A stretch of DNA of 64,000 bases. Source: JAFARZ01 sp035651595 (GTDB taxonomy: Bacteria > Actinomycetota > Actinomycetes > Streptosporangiales > Streptosporangiaceae). The position numbers and the translations under genes are program-made. How positions within the stretch are numbered: the stretch's first letter is position 1; every line of letters begins with the position of its first letter. Under the pieces are notes generated by a model. It had not been told where the DNA came from. It was given only the letters and a program-made list of their open reading frames with translations, and made no database searches. Shown here one piece after another: positions 1-7,051 of this stretch. The DNA lies in assembly GCA_035651595.1 (NCBI GenBank), contig DASRFJ010000241.1, positions 1 through 64,000 of the forward strand. The letters run 5' to 3'.

Positions 1-12
1 TCCTCCGGCGCG

Positions 13-822
13 ATGCGCCAAGACGTCGAAGCGCGCCGCCAGCGAGCCGTCGCCGTCCAGACCGTAACCGCCGCGGCTTCGGCAGGCATCCGTCCAGTTA
101 CCGCACCCGCACCCGCCCACCCAGGAGCAGGCCACCCAGGAGCAGGCCAGCCGGGACCAGGCCAGCCGGGAGCCGGACAGCCGGGGCAACCCGGCGGCCA
201 AGGCGCCGGGCAGGCAGGCCAAGGAGGCCAGGCGGGCCAGTTCGGTCAGGCAGGCCAGGCAGGCCAGGGTGCGCAGGACGGCGGCCAGGGCGGGCAGCCC
301 GGGCAAGGTGGTCGGGGAGGCCAGGCAGGGCAGGGCGGTGGCGCTCAGGCTGGCCAGGGCATCGGCGTCCTGGTTGCCAGTGCTCCCCGGGCGAGCGTCG
401 GGCAGGGCGCAGTTGCCGGGCAGGGCGCAGTTGCGGGGCCGGATGCTGGCCAAATTGCGGGAGCGGATCAGGGCGGCGATGGCGGGCAGGCTGACACCGC
501 GCCGCTGATACCCGGATTCCAGCAGCCCCCGCCGAGCAGCCAGCTCACACCGAGCACTAACCTGGCTGAGATCAGCGACTGGCTGACGAAGCTGCTGCTG
601 GGGGCCGGCCTGGTGGAGCTGACCCGGCTCGGCCACCCGCTGAGCGCACTCATCGACTCGGTGGCACGGTCCATGCAGAACGTCGCCCCTGGCGCGCAAC
701 TCGCACAAGGCTCGACCGTGGTCGCGGGCGGCATCCTCGCGCTGTACGTGGTGCTCGGCTTCCTGGACAGCTACATCATCACGACGTTGTGGTACGGCAA
801 GTACCTAGAGCAGTTCGACTAG
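13..822 (+). CDS. Collagen-like Gly/Gln-rich protein with C-terminal membrane helix, possibly 5'-partial
   Basis: Function not recognised. The frame is open back to base 1, so the true start may lie outside the window. Roughly residues 30-160 are Gly/Gln/Ala/Pro-rich, partly as collagen-like Gly-X-Y triplets (GQA, GQG, GQF), encoded by imperfect short tandem repeats at DNA level. The last ~85 residues have normal composition: an amphipathic stretch ISDWLTKLLLGAGLVEL near residue 190 and a hydrophobic segment starting VVAGGILALYVVLGFL near residue 237, followed by a short polar tail. I infer a membrane-anchored protein with a long disordered or collagen-like arm. Codon-position GC bias and the normal C-terminus argue that it is coding rather than a repeat-derived shadow. 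Confidence 0.6.
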   Translation: MRQDVEARRQRAVAVQTVTAAASAGIRPVTAPAPAHPGAGHPGAGQPGPGQPGAGQPGQPGGQGAGQAGQGGQAGQFGQAGQAGQGAQDGGQGGQPGQGGRGGQAGQGGGAQAGQGIGVLVASAPRASVGQGAVAGQGAVAGPDAGQIAGADQGGDGGQADTAPLIPGFQQPPPSSQLTPSTNLAEISDWLTKLLLGAGLVELTRLGHPLSALIDSVARSMQNVAPGAQLAQGSTVVAGGILALYVVLGFLDSYIITTLWYGKYLEQFD

Positions 823-942
823 GCGCCCCACCGTGACGATCGCGGCGAGCGCCGCCGATACCTGGCCGCCGATACGCGGACCCCGCACGAGACGGCAGAA
901 TTCGTACACACATACGATTCTCATACTCCACCCGGGTAACTT

Positions 943-1001
943 CTTCATGATCACGAAGGCTTTTGTGGCCTATAGCACGTAGAACCCTTCATGATCATGA
1001 A
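943..1001 (+). promoter_or_regulatory. Paired palindromic sites around ATGATCA
   Basis: Two similar palindromes lie 44 bp apart: TTCATGATCACGAA (944-957, imperfect) and TTCATGATCATGAA (988-1001, perfect). Between them is CCTATAGCAC (969-978). The ordered blocks TCACGAA, CCTATAGCAC and ATGATCAT recur with nearly the same spacing upstream of the substrate-binding protein gene (6817 back to 6766, minus strand). This suggests a shared regulatory array, but no convincing gene starts just downstream here. Confidence 0.3.
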
Positions 1002-1140
1002 AAGAAGCCGCGCAAACCGAGGACGCAACGGCGCAAAGTCGGGCAAAACAGTCGGGATACCCCGGGTATCCGATACCCGGGCTCGAAAGCCTGCTCTGGC
1101 TGGAGCCAGCAAGGCAGCCTCACCTCGGAAACGCCTATAA
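991..1140 (+). CDS. Possible 49-residue very basic small protein
   Basis: An ATG at 991, inside the ATGATCAT block, opens a 50-codon frame ending in TAA at 1140. The product would start MIMKRSRANRGRNGAKSGKT and is rich in Lys and Arg throughout. There is no good ribosome-binding site, no recognised family and the composition could be chance in GC-rich DNA. It is listed only because it is the sole frame placed directly downstream of the conserved upstream blocks. Confidence 0.15.
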   Translation: MIMKRSRANRGRNGAKSGKTVGIPRVSDTRARKPALAGASKAASPRKRL

Positions 1141-1213
1141 CGCTTGGTGAACAGCTACGGCCTGTCGTCCCGCTTCCGCAGGAGCCTGGACCGCAGACGC
1201 CGGTCCGGCAAGG

Positions 1214-1572
1214 ATTGCGGACAGTTACCCACCCAAATCGGATCCTGATGGCTTATTCCGGGGGCATGCCCGGATCGCTGGCGCCCAGTGGGTCAACCGG
1301 CAGGCTCGATGAGCCTCGGTTAACGTGGCGTTTTTCCCCTTCGTGGTAACGCGGCCCTCGCGTACGGGGGTCGGTCCTCCACGAAGGGGTAATCTTCTAC
1401 GTTGCTGGCGGGACTGCCGGTGCGCTCCTATCCCAGCTGCCACATCCTGCACTCCAGACACAGGCGGCACGCGGCCAGGCCCGGCAGCCCGACGGCCTCC
1501 GGCGACCGGCACGCATGCGCGCGCCATCCGCCAGCAGGGTCCAATTCCGGAGGAGTAACTGTCTGCAACAAT
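1214..1572. repeat. Composite palindromic element A with ATTGCGGACAGTTACCC ends
   Basis: The left end begins ATTGCGGACAGTTACCCACC; the right end (1550-1572) is an imperfect inverted copy, GGAGTAACTGTCTGCAAcaAT. The interior, read on the minus strand, aligns along most of its length with 35270-35572 read on the plus strand, including the shared words TCTGGAGTGCAG / GCTGGAGTGCAG, GCACCGGCAGTCCCG and CCACGTTAACCG. A second hairpin (1321-1404) sits in the middle. No transposase is encoded. It looks like a non-autonomous, MITE-like element; several overlapping open frames here are products of the repeat, not genes. Confidence 0.7.
1321..1404. repeat. ~80-bp hairpin nested in element A
   Basis: The core is a perfect 11-bp inverted repeat, CCCCTTCGTGG (1336-1346) and CCACGAAGGGG (1379-1389), flanked by outer ACGT arms at 1323 and 1399. 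It is the same hairpin type as at 35386-35465 and 53093-53168. Confidence 0.65.
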
Positions 1573-1669
1573 CCGACCCCGCCGGAGCTGCTCCCGTAAT
1601 GAGCCGAATGCCCGGTTCGCCGGACGCGGGCGTGGGGCGGGACCGCAGTGACTTAGCCTGACCGCGCGC

Positions 1670-1700
1670 TGACACGCTCTAGTGGGCTCGATTGCGCAAT
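1670..1700 (+). repeat. 31-bp dispersed repeat, copy 1
   Basis: This 31-bp stretch starts TGACACGCTCTAGTGGGCTC and ends TGCGCAAT. An inverted copy with three differences lies at 17626-17656. Both copies are intergenic. No function is evident. Confidence 0.55.
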
Positions 1701-1768
1701 TGACCCGCTGAGATGGGGCCGCTGGGGTGAGAGTGAATGCTGGGGCTGGGCTGAGCTGGGAACGCCGC

Positions 1769-1812
1769 GGTTGGGCGCTGGATCCGCTGGGGTTGGGCGC
1801 TGGATCCGCTGG
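1769..1812. repeat. 22-bp exact tandem duplication
   Basis: A 22-bp unit containing GTTGGGCGCTGGATCCGCTG occurs twice head to tail just before the stop codon of the next minus-strand gene. The surroundings are G/T-rich and degenerate. Confidence 0.6.
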
Positions 1813-1857
1813 TGAGGCGTTGGGGGCGGGAGTGAACGCTGAGGTGGGCGCTGGGGG

Positions 1858-2922
1858 CTAGACCTGGGGTTCGGCGACTACCAGGAGGACGTCGTCGCCC
1901 AGGGCGTGGCCGGTGTGCTCTAGGAGCAGGGCCGCGACGTGTTCGACGCAGGCGTCTAGGCCGGGGACCGTCAGGGCGTCCGCTACCTGGCCGTCGATGC
2001 TGATGAACTGACCGGCACGGTTGCGCGCCTCCACCAGGCCGTCGGTGTAGAACAGCAGCCGGTCGCCCTGCTTCAGCACCACGTTCTGCTGAACGGGGTC
2101 GGCGCGCAGGCCGAGCGGCAGCGCGCAGCGCTCCGGGGCGAGCATCTGCATCTCACCGTCGATCGTGCTCGGGCCGACCTTCAGCGGCGGGTGATGGCCG
2201 CAGTTGGCCAGCCGGACCTCCCCCTCGCCGAACTCCGCGATGATCACCGTCACGAAGTCCTCGGCGCCCATGTCCTCGGCGAGCCTGTCATCCATTCGTT
2301 CGGCGAGCTTGACCAGGTCGGCCTCGCTGTAGGCCAGCTCGCGAAAGGCCCCGATCACCGCGGCGCAGCGGCTCACCGCGTCCAAGCCCTTGCCCTTCAC
2401 GTCGCCGATGATCAGCCGCGGGCCGAACTGGGTCATGGTCAGGTCGTACACATCACCGCCGACCAGGGTGCCCGGCGTGGCGGACTGGTAATGCGACGCG
2501 AACGCTATGCCGCCCACTTCGGCGGGAAGCGGGCGCAGGATCGCCCGCTGGACCCGGTCGGCGACCTGGATCAGCCGGGTTTCGCGCCGTCCCCTGATAA
2601 TCGCGACGATCACGGCCAGGATGCCGGACATGCCAATCACGGCGAATCTGTCCCGCTGAAGCGGCGTGGTGAGCGAGTCGGTCAGCCAGGCCACCAATGC
2701 ACAAAGGGCGAGCGCGTACCCGGTTACCAGAGCGGTGACCCGGCCATTGCACCGAGCGCACGCGAGCAGCGGACCGGCGGAGAGCAATGCGGTCATGTTC
2801 AGGCTCTTACCGATGGCTATCCCCACGAGCGCGATGACCGCGTCAATACCGAAGACGAGGCCCAGCCAGACAGCGGAACGCGCCGTCGCCCACTCCCACG
2901 CCCGTCGCAGTAGCACGCTCAT
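1858..2922 (-). CDS. Membrane PP2C-type SpoIIE serine phosphatase
   Basis: 354 residues. The first ~110 form three to four hydrophobic helices and the rest is a PPM/SpoIIE phosphatase domain. Recognisable metal-site and core motifs are VGGDVYD near residue 173, GDVKGKGLDA near 193, TDGLVEARN near 292 and DDVLLVV near the end. Members of this family dephosphorylate anti-sigma-factor antagonists, so a role in sigma-factor partner switching from the membrane is likely. No sensory PAS or GAF domain is present, so the input is probably through the membrane segment. It stands alone; the region between its start and the psuK stop (2923-3137) shows nothing convincing. Confidence 0.88.
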   Translation of the reverse strand: MSVLLRRAWEWATARSAVWLGLVFGIDAVIALVGIAIGKSLNMTALLSAGPLLACARCNGRVTALVTGYALALCALVAWLTDSLTTPLQRDRFAVIGMSGILAVIVAIIRGRRETRLIQVADRVQRAILRPLPAEVGGIAFASHYQSATPGTLVGGDVYDLTMTQFGPRLIIGDVKGKGLDAVSRCAAVIGAFRELAYSEADLVKLAERMDDRLAEDMGAEDFVTVIIAEFGEGEVRLANCGHHPPLKVGPSTIDGEMQMLAPERCALPLGLRADPVQQNVVLKQGDRLLFYTDGLVEARNRAGQFISIDGQVADALTVPGLDACVEHVAALLLEHTGHALGDDVLLVVAEPQV

Positions 2923-3137
2923 GCGTCCCCATTCCCAGCTACCCTGCGCACGTAAAGAACCAAGCTACAGCGATAACGCTCAGCGTTGCCGGAAATATCC
3001 ATTGATCAAATCAGGAACTGATCATTACAGGGCATTGGCACGCCCGTCGGCACCGGTCGCAACATGGGGCGATCCCCGTCAGACCTGCTCAGCCATGCTC
3101 AAATGTGACGCTTGCCACACCAGACCGGCGAGCGCCG

Positions 3138-4076
3138 TTACGCGACGGGCGGGCGGCCACCGAGGCGTGCCACGGCGCGTGCCGCGGTTCGCACCGCCAC
3201 TTCCGCCGCCGTGCGCGGCGGCACATCCGGCCACTGGCTCAGGAATCCGGCGCAGAACGCGTCCCCCGCCCCGGTGGTGTCCACCACGTCCGCCGGCTCG
3301 GCCGGCACCTCCACGGGCGCCTCCCCCGCGACGGCCAGCACGCATCCGCCGCCGCCCAGCTTCAGCGCCACCACGGGGTACGTCTTCGTCAGCGCCGCGG
3401 CCATCGCCAGCGGGTCCCGCTCCCCCGTCAGCACCGCGGCCTCGTCCAGGTTCGGGAAGCACACCGCCGCGCCCGCCGTCCAGTCAGCAAACGATCCAGG
3501 ATCGAGCTCGGCGAGGAACGCAGCCGAACCGGGGTCGACCGTGACCAGGACGCCGCGCGCGCGGGCGACGGCGACCAGCGACAGCGCCACCGGGCGCAGC
3601 GCCGCCGCGAAAAACGTGTACCCGGTCAGGTGCAGCACCCGCGCCCCGTCCAGCACCGAAGCCGGCACGTCGGCCGCGACCAGCCGCAGGTTCGCGCCGC
3701 GGTCGGTGAACATCGTGCGCTCCCCGTCCGGCGACACCATGATCACGATCGAGCCGGTGTCCGCGTCCTGATCGGCCGCGATCCGGGCGTCCACCCCGTA
3801 ACGGCCCAGCTCAACGCGGTGGTAGAAAGCGTCCCGCGCGCCGCACCGCCCGGCGAACACGACCGGCGTGCCGAGGTGCCCCAGCCACGCCGCCTGATTC
3901 GCGGCGGAGCCGCCCGGCCGCGCGCTGATCAGCGATCTGGTGTCGCTGCCGCGGACTTCCGCCGACAAGGGCTTGACGAGGATGTCGTTGATGACGTCCC
4001 CGCAGACGACGACCTTTCCTGCCGGGGGGAGGCCTCCCCCCGGGCCCCCATGGCTAGCGAGCAGGTCACCTGCCAC
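3138..4076 (-). CDS. psuK: PfkB-family kinase, probable pseudouridine kinase
   Basis: 312 residues. Ribokinase-family signatures are visible: GGSAANQAAWLGHLG near residue 55, and the catalytic/anion-hole segment GAGDAFCAGFL near 265. The family phosphorylates sugars and nucleosides at the 5' hydroxyl. Its start codon lies inside the end of psuG (11-base overlap), so the pair is translationally coupled. That pairing is what points to pseudouridine as substrate rather than ribose or adenosine. Assigned step: pseudouridine to pseudouridine 5'-phosphate, which PsuG then cleaves. Confidence 0.85.
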   Translation of the reverse strand: MAGDLLASHGGPGGGLPPAGKVVVCGDVINDILVKPLSAEVRGSDTRSLISARPGGSAANQAAWLGHLGTPVVFAGRCGARDAFYHRVELGRYGVDARIAADQDADTGSIVIMVSPDGERTMFTDRGANLRLVAADVPASVLDGARVLHLTGYTFFAAALRPVALSLVAVARARGVLVTVDPGSAAFLAELDPGSFADWTAGAAVCFPNLDEAAVLTGERDPLAMAAALTKTYPVVALKLGGGGCVLAVAGEAPVEVPAEPADVVDTTGAGDAFCAGFLSQWPDVPPRTAAEVAVRTAARAVARLGGRPPVA

Positions 4077-5001
4077 GGGAAACCACAGGACGTTCGGACC
4101 AATTGATTGAGATCTGGGACGCGAGAAGGACGTTCGAGCGCGCCAGCCGCAGGTTCACCTCCAGGCTCTGGCCGCCGGTGACCTGGAGGATGTGGTCGAG
4201 CAGGAACGGGCTGACCTCCTTGCCGCGGATGCCGCGCGCCTCGGCGGCCTCGAGCGCGTCGGTCAGCGCGCCGGCCAGCAGGGTGGGGTCGAGCTGCTGG
4301 TCGAGCGGCAGCGGGTTGGCCACGAGCAACGCGGACTGCTCACCGAGCGCGTCGCGCGCCGCCATGATGTCCGCGATCTCGGCCGGGCTGTCGACCCGCC
4401 AGTCCAGGTCGTAGCCGGAATCGGACAGCCAGAACGCGGGGAAGCGGTTCGTCCGGTAGCCGACCACGGCCACGCTCAGCGTCTCCAGCCGCTCCAGCGT
4501 CGCCGGGATGTCCAGGATCGCCTTCACCCCGGCGGACACCACGGTGATCGGGGTCCGCGACAGCGTGGTCAGGTCCGCCGACTCGTCGAACGCCGCGCCT
4601 CTGTGCACGCCGCCCAGGCCGCCGGTGGCGAACACTCTAAGGCCGGCCTTCGCGGCCAGCACGGACGTCGCGGCGACCGTGGTGCCCCCGGTCGCCTTGC
4701 GCGCCATCGCGATGCCGACGTCGCGGCTGCTCACCTTCACGACGCTCTCGTCGGTCGCGATCCGCTCCAGCTCGGCGGGGGTCAGGCCGGCCTTCGGCAC
4801 GCCGTCGATCAGTGCGATCGTCGCCGGGGTGACGCCCTCGCCGGCCAGAATCGCCTCGAACGAGCGCGCCGCGTCGAGGTTTCCTGGACGCGGCAGCCCG
4901 TGCGTGATGATCGTCGACTCGAGCGCGACGACGGGCCTGCCGTCGCGCACCGCCTGCTGGACCGCCGGGGATAGCTCTACCTGGGAAGAAGACTGTCTCA
5001 C
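4066..5001 (-). CDS. psuG: Pseudouridine-5'-phosphate glycosidase
   Basis: 311 residues, the usual length. It has the family's hallmark ESTIITHGLPRPGN near residue 28 and VFATGGLGGVHRGA near 125. The enzyme cleaves the C-C glycosidic bond of pseudouridine 5'-phosphate to uracil and ribose 5-phosphate; the AGVKAILD segment carries the lysine expected in the active site. It overlaps psuK downstream and begins 10 bases after the stress-protein gene upstream, so all three probably share a transcript. No pseudouridine transporter is nearby. Confidence 0.93.
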   Translation of the reverse strand: MRQSSSQVELSPAVQQAVRDGRPVVALESTIITHGLPRPGNLDAARSFEAILAGEGVTPATIALIDGVPKAGLTPAELERIATDESVVKVSSRDVGIAMARKATGGTTVAATSVLAAKAGLRVFATGGLGGVHRGAAFDESADLTTLSRTPITVVSAGVKAILDIPATLERLETLSVAVVGYRTNRFPAFWLSDSGYDLDWRVDSPAEIADIMAARDALGEQSALLVANPLPLDQQLDPTLLAGALTDALEAAEARGIRGKEVSPFLLDHILQVTGGQSLEVNLRLARSNVLLASQISINWSERPVVSRGR

Positions 5002-5011
5002 CAGGGCGAGA

Positions 5012-5536
5012 CTACCGCGCGGCTTGCTCCAGCACGCGCTGCCAGGCCTCGGGCACGTGGTCGACGTTCGCCTGATCGGTCGCCAGCGCGTCGGTCGCGC
5101 TGATCACCACGACCGGACACGCGGCCGAACGCAGGCAGGCGCGGATCACCGGACCCGCGCCCCGATGATGATCAGGACCGTGCTGCGTCCGGCCGAGGAC
5201 CAGCATGTCGGCTCCGGCCGACCGGTCCAGCAGGACCCGCGCGGCGAGGCCTTCGGCGACCTCGGCGCGGACGTTGATTCCGGGATATCTGGCCGACGCG
5301 TCGCTCACCGCGCGGCGCAGCACGTCCCGGGCCGCTCCCCAGCTGCCCTGGGCTTCGGCGGGCCGTGGTCCGGCGTAGCTGGCCTGCCGGTGACAGGCAG
5401 CCTCCACGGCAAGTACGGCATGCACGTCAGCGTCGCGTAGCACGGCCTCGCGGCACGCCCACATCAGCGCGGCCACAGATTCGGCGGACCCATCGACACC
5501 TGTAACGACACGCCTCACACCGGAAACTATCGTCAT
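5012..5536 (-). CDS. Universal stress protein (UspA family)
   Basis: 174 residues, a single Usp domain. The N-terminal strand VVTGVDGSAESVAALMWAC and the C-terminal segment LVLGRTQHGP...GPVIRACLRSAACPVVVI match the family. The GRTQHG / CPVVV region corresponds to the ATP-binding G-2X-G-9X-G(S/T) loop but is loosely kept, so nucleotide binding is uncertain. It is the first gene of an apparent operon with psuG and psuK, an unusual companion for nucleoside salvage. Confidence 0.85.
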   Translation of the reverse strand: MTIVSGVRRVVTGVDGSAESVAALMWACREAVLRDADVHAVLAVEAACHRQASYAGPRPAEAQGSWGAARDVLRRAVSDASARYPGINVRAEVAEGLAARVLLDRSAGADMLVLGRTQHGPDHHRGAGPVIRACLRSAACPVVVISATDALATDQANVDHVPEAWQRVLEQAAR

Positions 5537-5669
5537 GACGAACTCCGGCTTCGGTTCACATCTCGCTATAAAAGACCCTACCGATCGTAGACCGGGGCAC
5601 GACGGATGACGAGAGCTGGAGACGGCAATTACCGGAACATTTCGTGACCTGCTGTTTGCTTGGCTTCGC

Positions 5670-6680
5670 TCACGGGCTGAGCATCGTGCTCACCCGGAAC
5701 TGCTTTTTCAGCATGTTGACCTGGTACATCAGGTCGGCGACCTGCTGGACGGCGGACAGGTCGATGTCCGGCGCGACGTTCACCGGATAGGTCTCCAGCG
5801 ACATCACCGAGGCGATCGACGACGGGACCGTGTACGGCGCCGGCAGCTTCTCCATCGCCTGCTCCACCAGGACGCGGTTGCTGCCGGCCATCCGCTGGCC
5901 CTGCTTGAGCGCGCCGAGGAACGCGGCGAGCGTGCGCGGGTACTTCTTCGCCCACGCCTTGGTCGTCACGTACCAGGCGATCGGGAAGTTCGCGTTGGCG
6001 CCCTGGTCGAGGTCGGTGAGTTCGGTCAGGCCGTCGCTGACCTCGTCCATGCTGCCCCACGGCTCCGGCAGCCAGGCCGCGTCGATCTGCCCGTGCTGGA
6101 GCGCGTCCACCATGCCGGGAAAGCCCGCCGGGATCGCGACGAAATGCACCGAGTTCAGCGGGACCCCGTTGGACTGGAGCACGGAGTCGATGAGCAGCGT
6201 ACCGATGTTGTTCAGCGCGTTGACGCCGATTCGCTTGCCCTGGAGTCCGCTGACGTTCGCTATCGTCGAGCTGGACACGGTATACAATGCCTGGTTCCCC
6301 GGCCGCATCAGCGAGCCGTCGGCCACGATTTCCAGGTTCGCGGCGTGGCTGACCTGATCCTGGATGTAGGAAACCGAATTTCCCGCGGTAATCGCGTATT
6401 TGCCGCTATTCATCCCAGAGGTGGCCACCGCGCTGCTGACGATCGGGTCGATGGTCACGTTGAGGCCCGCCTGGGCGAACAGCCCCCGGTCCGCGGCCAC
6501 GTAAAGCCCGGCGTCGTCAGCGACCGGGACGGCCGCGACCGTGATGCTGCTCAATTCGGGCGGCTGAGCGGCCCGCACCGTCGTGGTAGCTGTTGTACTG
6601 TTTCCGCCGCAGGCAGCGCCGAGCAGGGCTATCGCGCCGATGCTGATCATGCCAAGCAGACGTGTGATCGCGTTCCTCAC
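5670..6680 (-). CDS. ABC-type substrate-binding lipoprotein (NMT1/SsuA-like)
   Basis: I choose the GTG at 6680 because GGGAGGA lies just upstream and the protein then begins with a textbook lipoprotein signal ending LLGAACGG (Cys24). An upstream ATG at 6773 in the same frame is less likely. The mature protein has the periplasmic-binding fold of the nitrate/sulfonate/thiamine-precursor group: AGLYVAADRGLFAQAGLNV near its N-terminus, then GKRIGVNALNNIGTLLIDS and DAAWLPEPWG. No permease or ATPase gene adjoins it, so its transporter is encoded elsewhere. Ligand unknown. Confidence 0.88.
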   Translation of the reverse strand: MRNAITRLLGMISIGAIALLGAACGGNSTTATTTVRAAQPPELSSITVAAVPVADDAGLYVAADRGLFAQAGLNVTIDPIVSSAVATSGMNSGKYAITAGNSVSYIQDQVSHAANLEIVADGSLMRPGNQALYTVSSSTIANVSGLQGKRIGVNALNNIGTLLIDSVLQSNGVPLNSVHFVAIPAGFPGMVDALQHGQIDAAWLPEPWGSMDEVSDGLTELTDLDQGANANFPIAWYVTTKAWAKKYPRTLAAFLGALKQGQRMAGSNRVLVEQAMEKLPAPYTVPSSIASVMSLETYPVNVAPDIDLSAVQQVADLMYQVNMLKKQFRVSTMLSP

Positions 6681-6765
6681 GCGTCCTCCCGCCAAACCCC
6701 TCCACCTTCTTGGGCACGAGCGTAAGTCGCGAACAAGAATTTTTCCCGAAAACGTGAGAAGTTCT

Positions 6766-6817
6766 ATGATCATTTGATGTTTTGATGTGCTATAGGACCC
6801 CGGTGGTTAATTCGTGA
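6766..6817 (-). promoter_or_regulatory. Upstream blocks shared with 951-998
   Basis: Read on the minus strand, TCACGAA, CCTATAGCAC and ATGATCAT occur in the same order as at 951-998, with spacers of 14 and 13 bases (11 and 12 there). The array ends about 85 bases upstream of the chosen lipoprotein start, where a promoter or operator would be expected. I see no clean -35/-10 pair. Confidence 0.3.
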
Positions 6818-6934
6818 CGCGTGCGAATCCGGGTTGCCCCACGTGTCGCGCGCTCGTCATACAAGCTGCCCGCAATGCCCCCTGATGCCCGGTATGTTCG
6901 ACCCAGCTCCGGCTCCGAAAGAGAGGTCGAAATC

Positions 6935-6981
6935 ATTGCGGACACTTACCCCCCCAGATCGGGGGGGTAAGTGTCCGCAAT
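6935..6981. repeat. 47-bp palindrome, copy 1
   Basis: A perfect inverted repeat with 21-base arms beginning ATTGCGGACACTTAC and a 5-base loop AGATC. It lies 71 bases beyond the sbcC stop codon, where it could serve as a transcription terminator, although no T-run follows. Copies 2 and 3 are at 19370 and 24884. Confidence 0.85.
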
Positions 6982-7051
6982 AATCCGGCACGCCTGCCGG
7001 TGGGCCCGAAATGTGGCTTATGTTCGTTTTCCGGCCGGGTGGGCGGCGCGC

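Noticed and set aside
120..400. Tandem repeats considered as a CRISPR array
   Set aside because: Units are short, imperfect and in frame, encoding Gly/Gln triplets; there are no unique spacers and no cas genes in the window.
963..1349. 128-codon ORF on the plus strand
   Set aside because: Its C-terminal third is translated from composite repeat A, it has no ribosome site, and no family resemblance was seen.
2191..2913. Long plus-strand ORF opposite the phosphatase gene
   Set aside because: GC-rich shadow frame: His/Asp/Arg-rich, no domain, and the opposite strand has a clear conserved protein.
3105..4106. 333-codon plus-strand ORF
   Set aside because: Arg/His-rich antisense frame of psuK; no recognisable motif.
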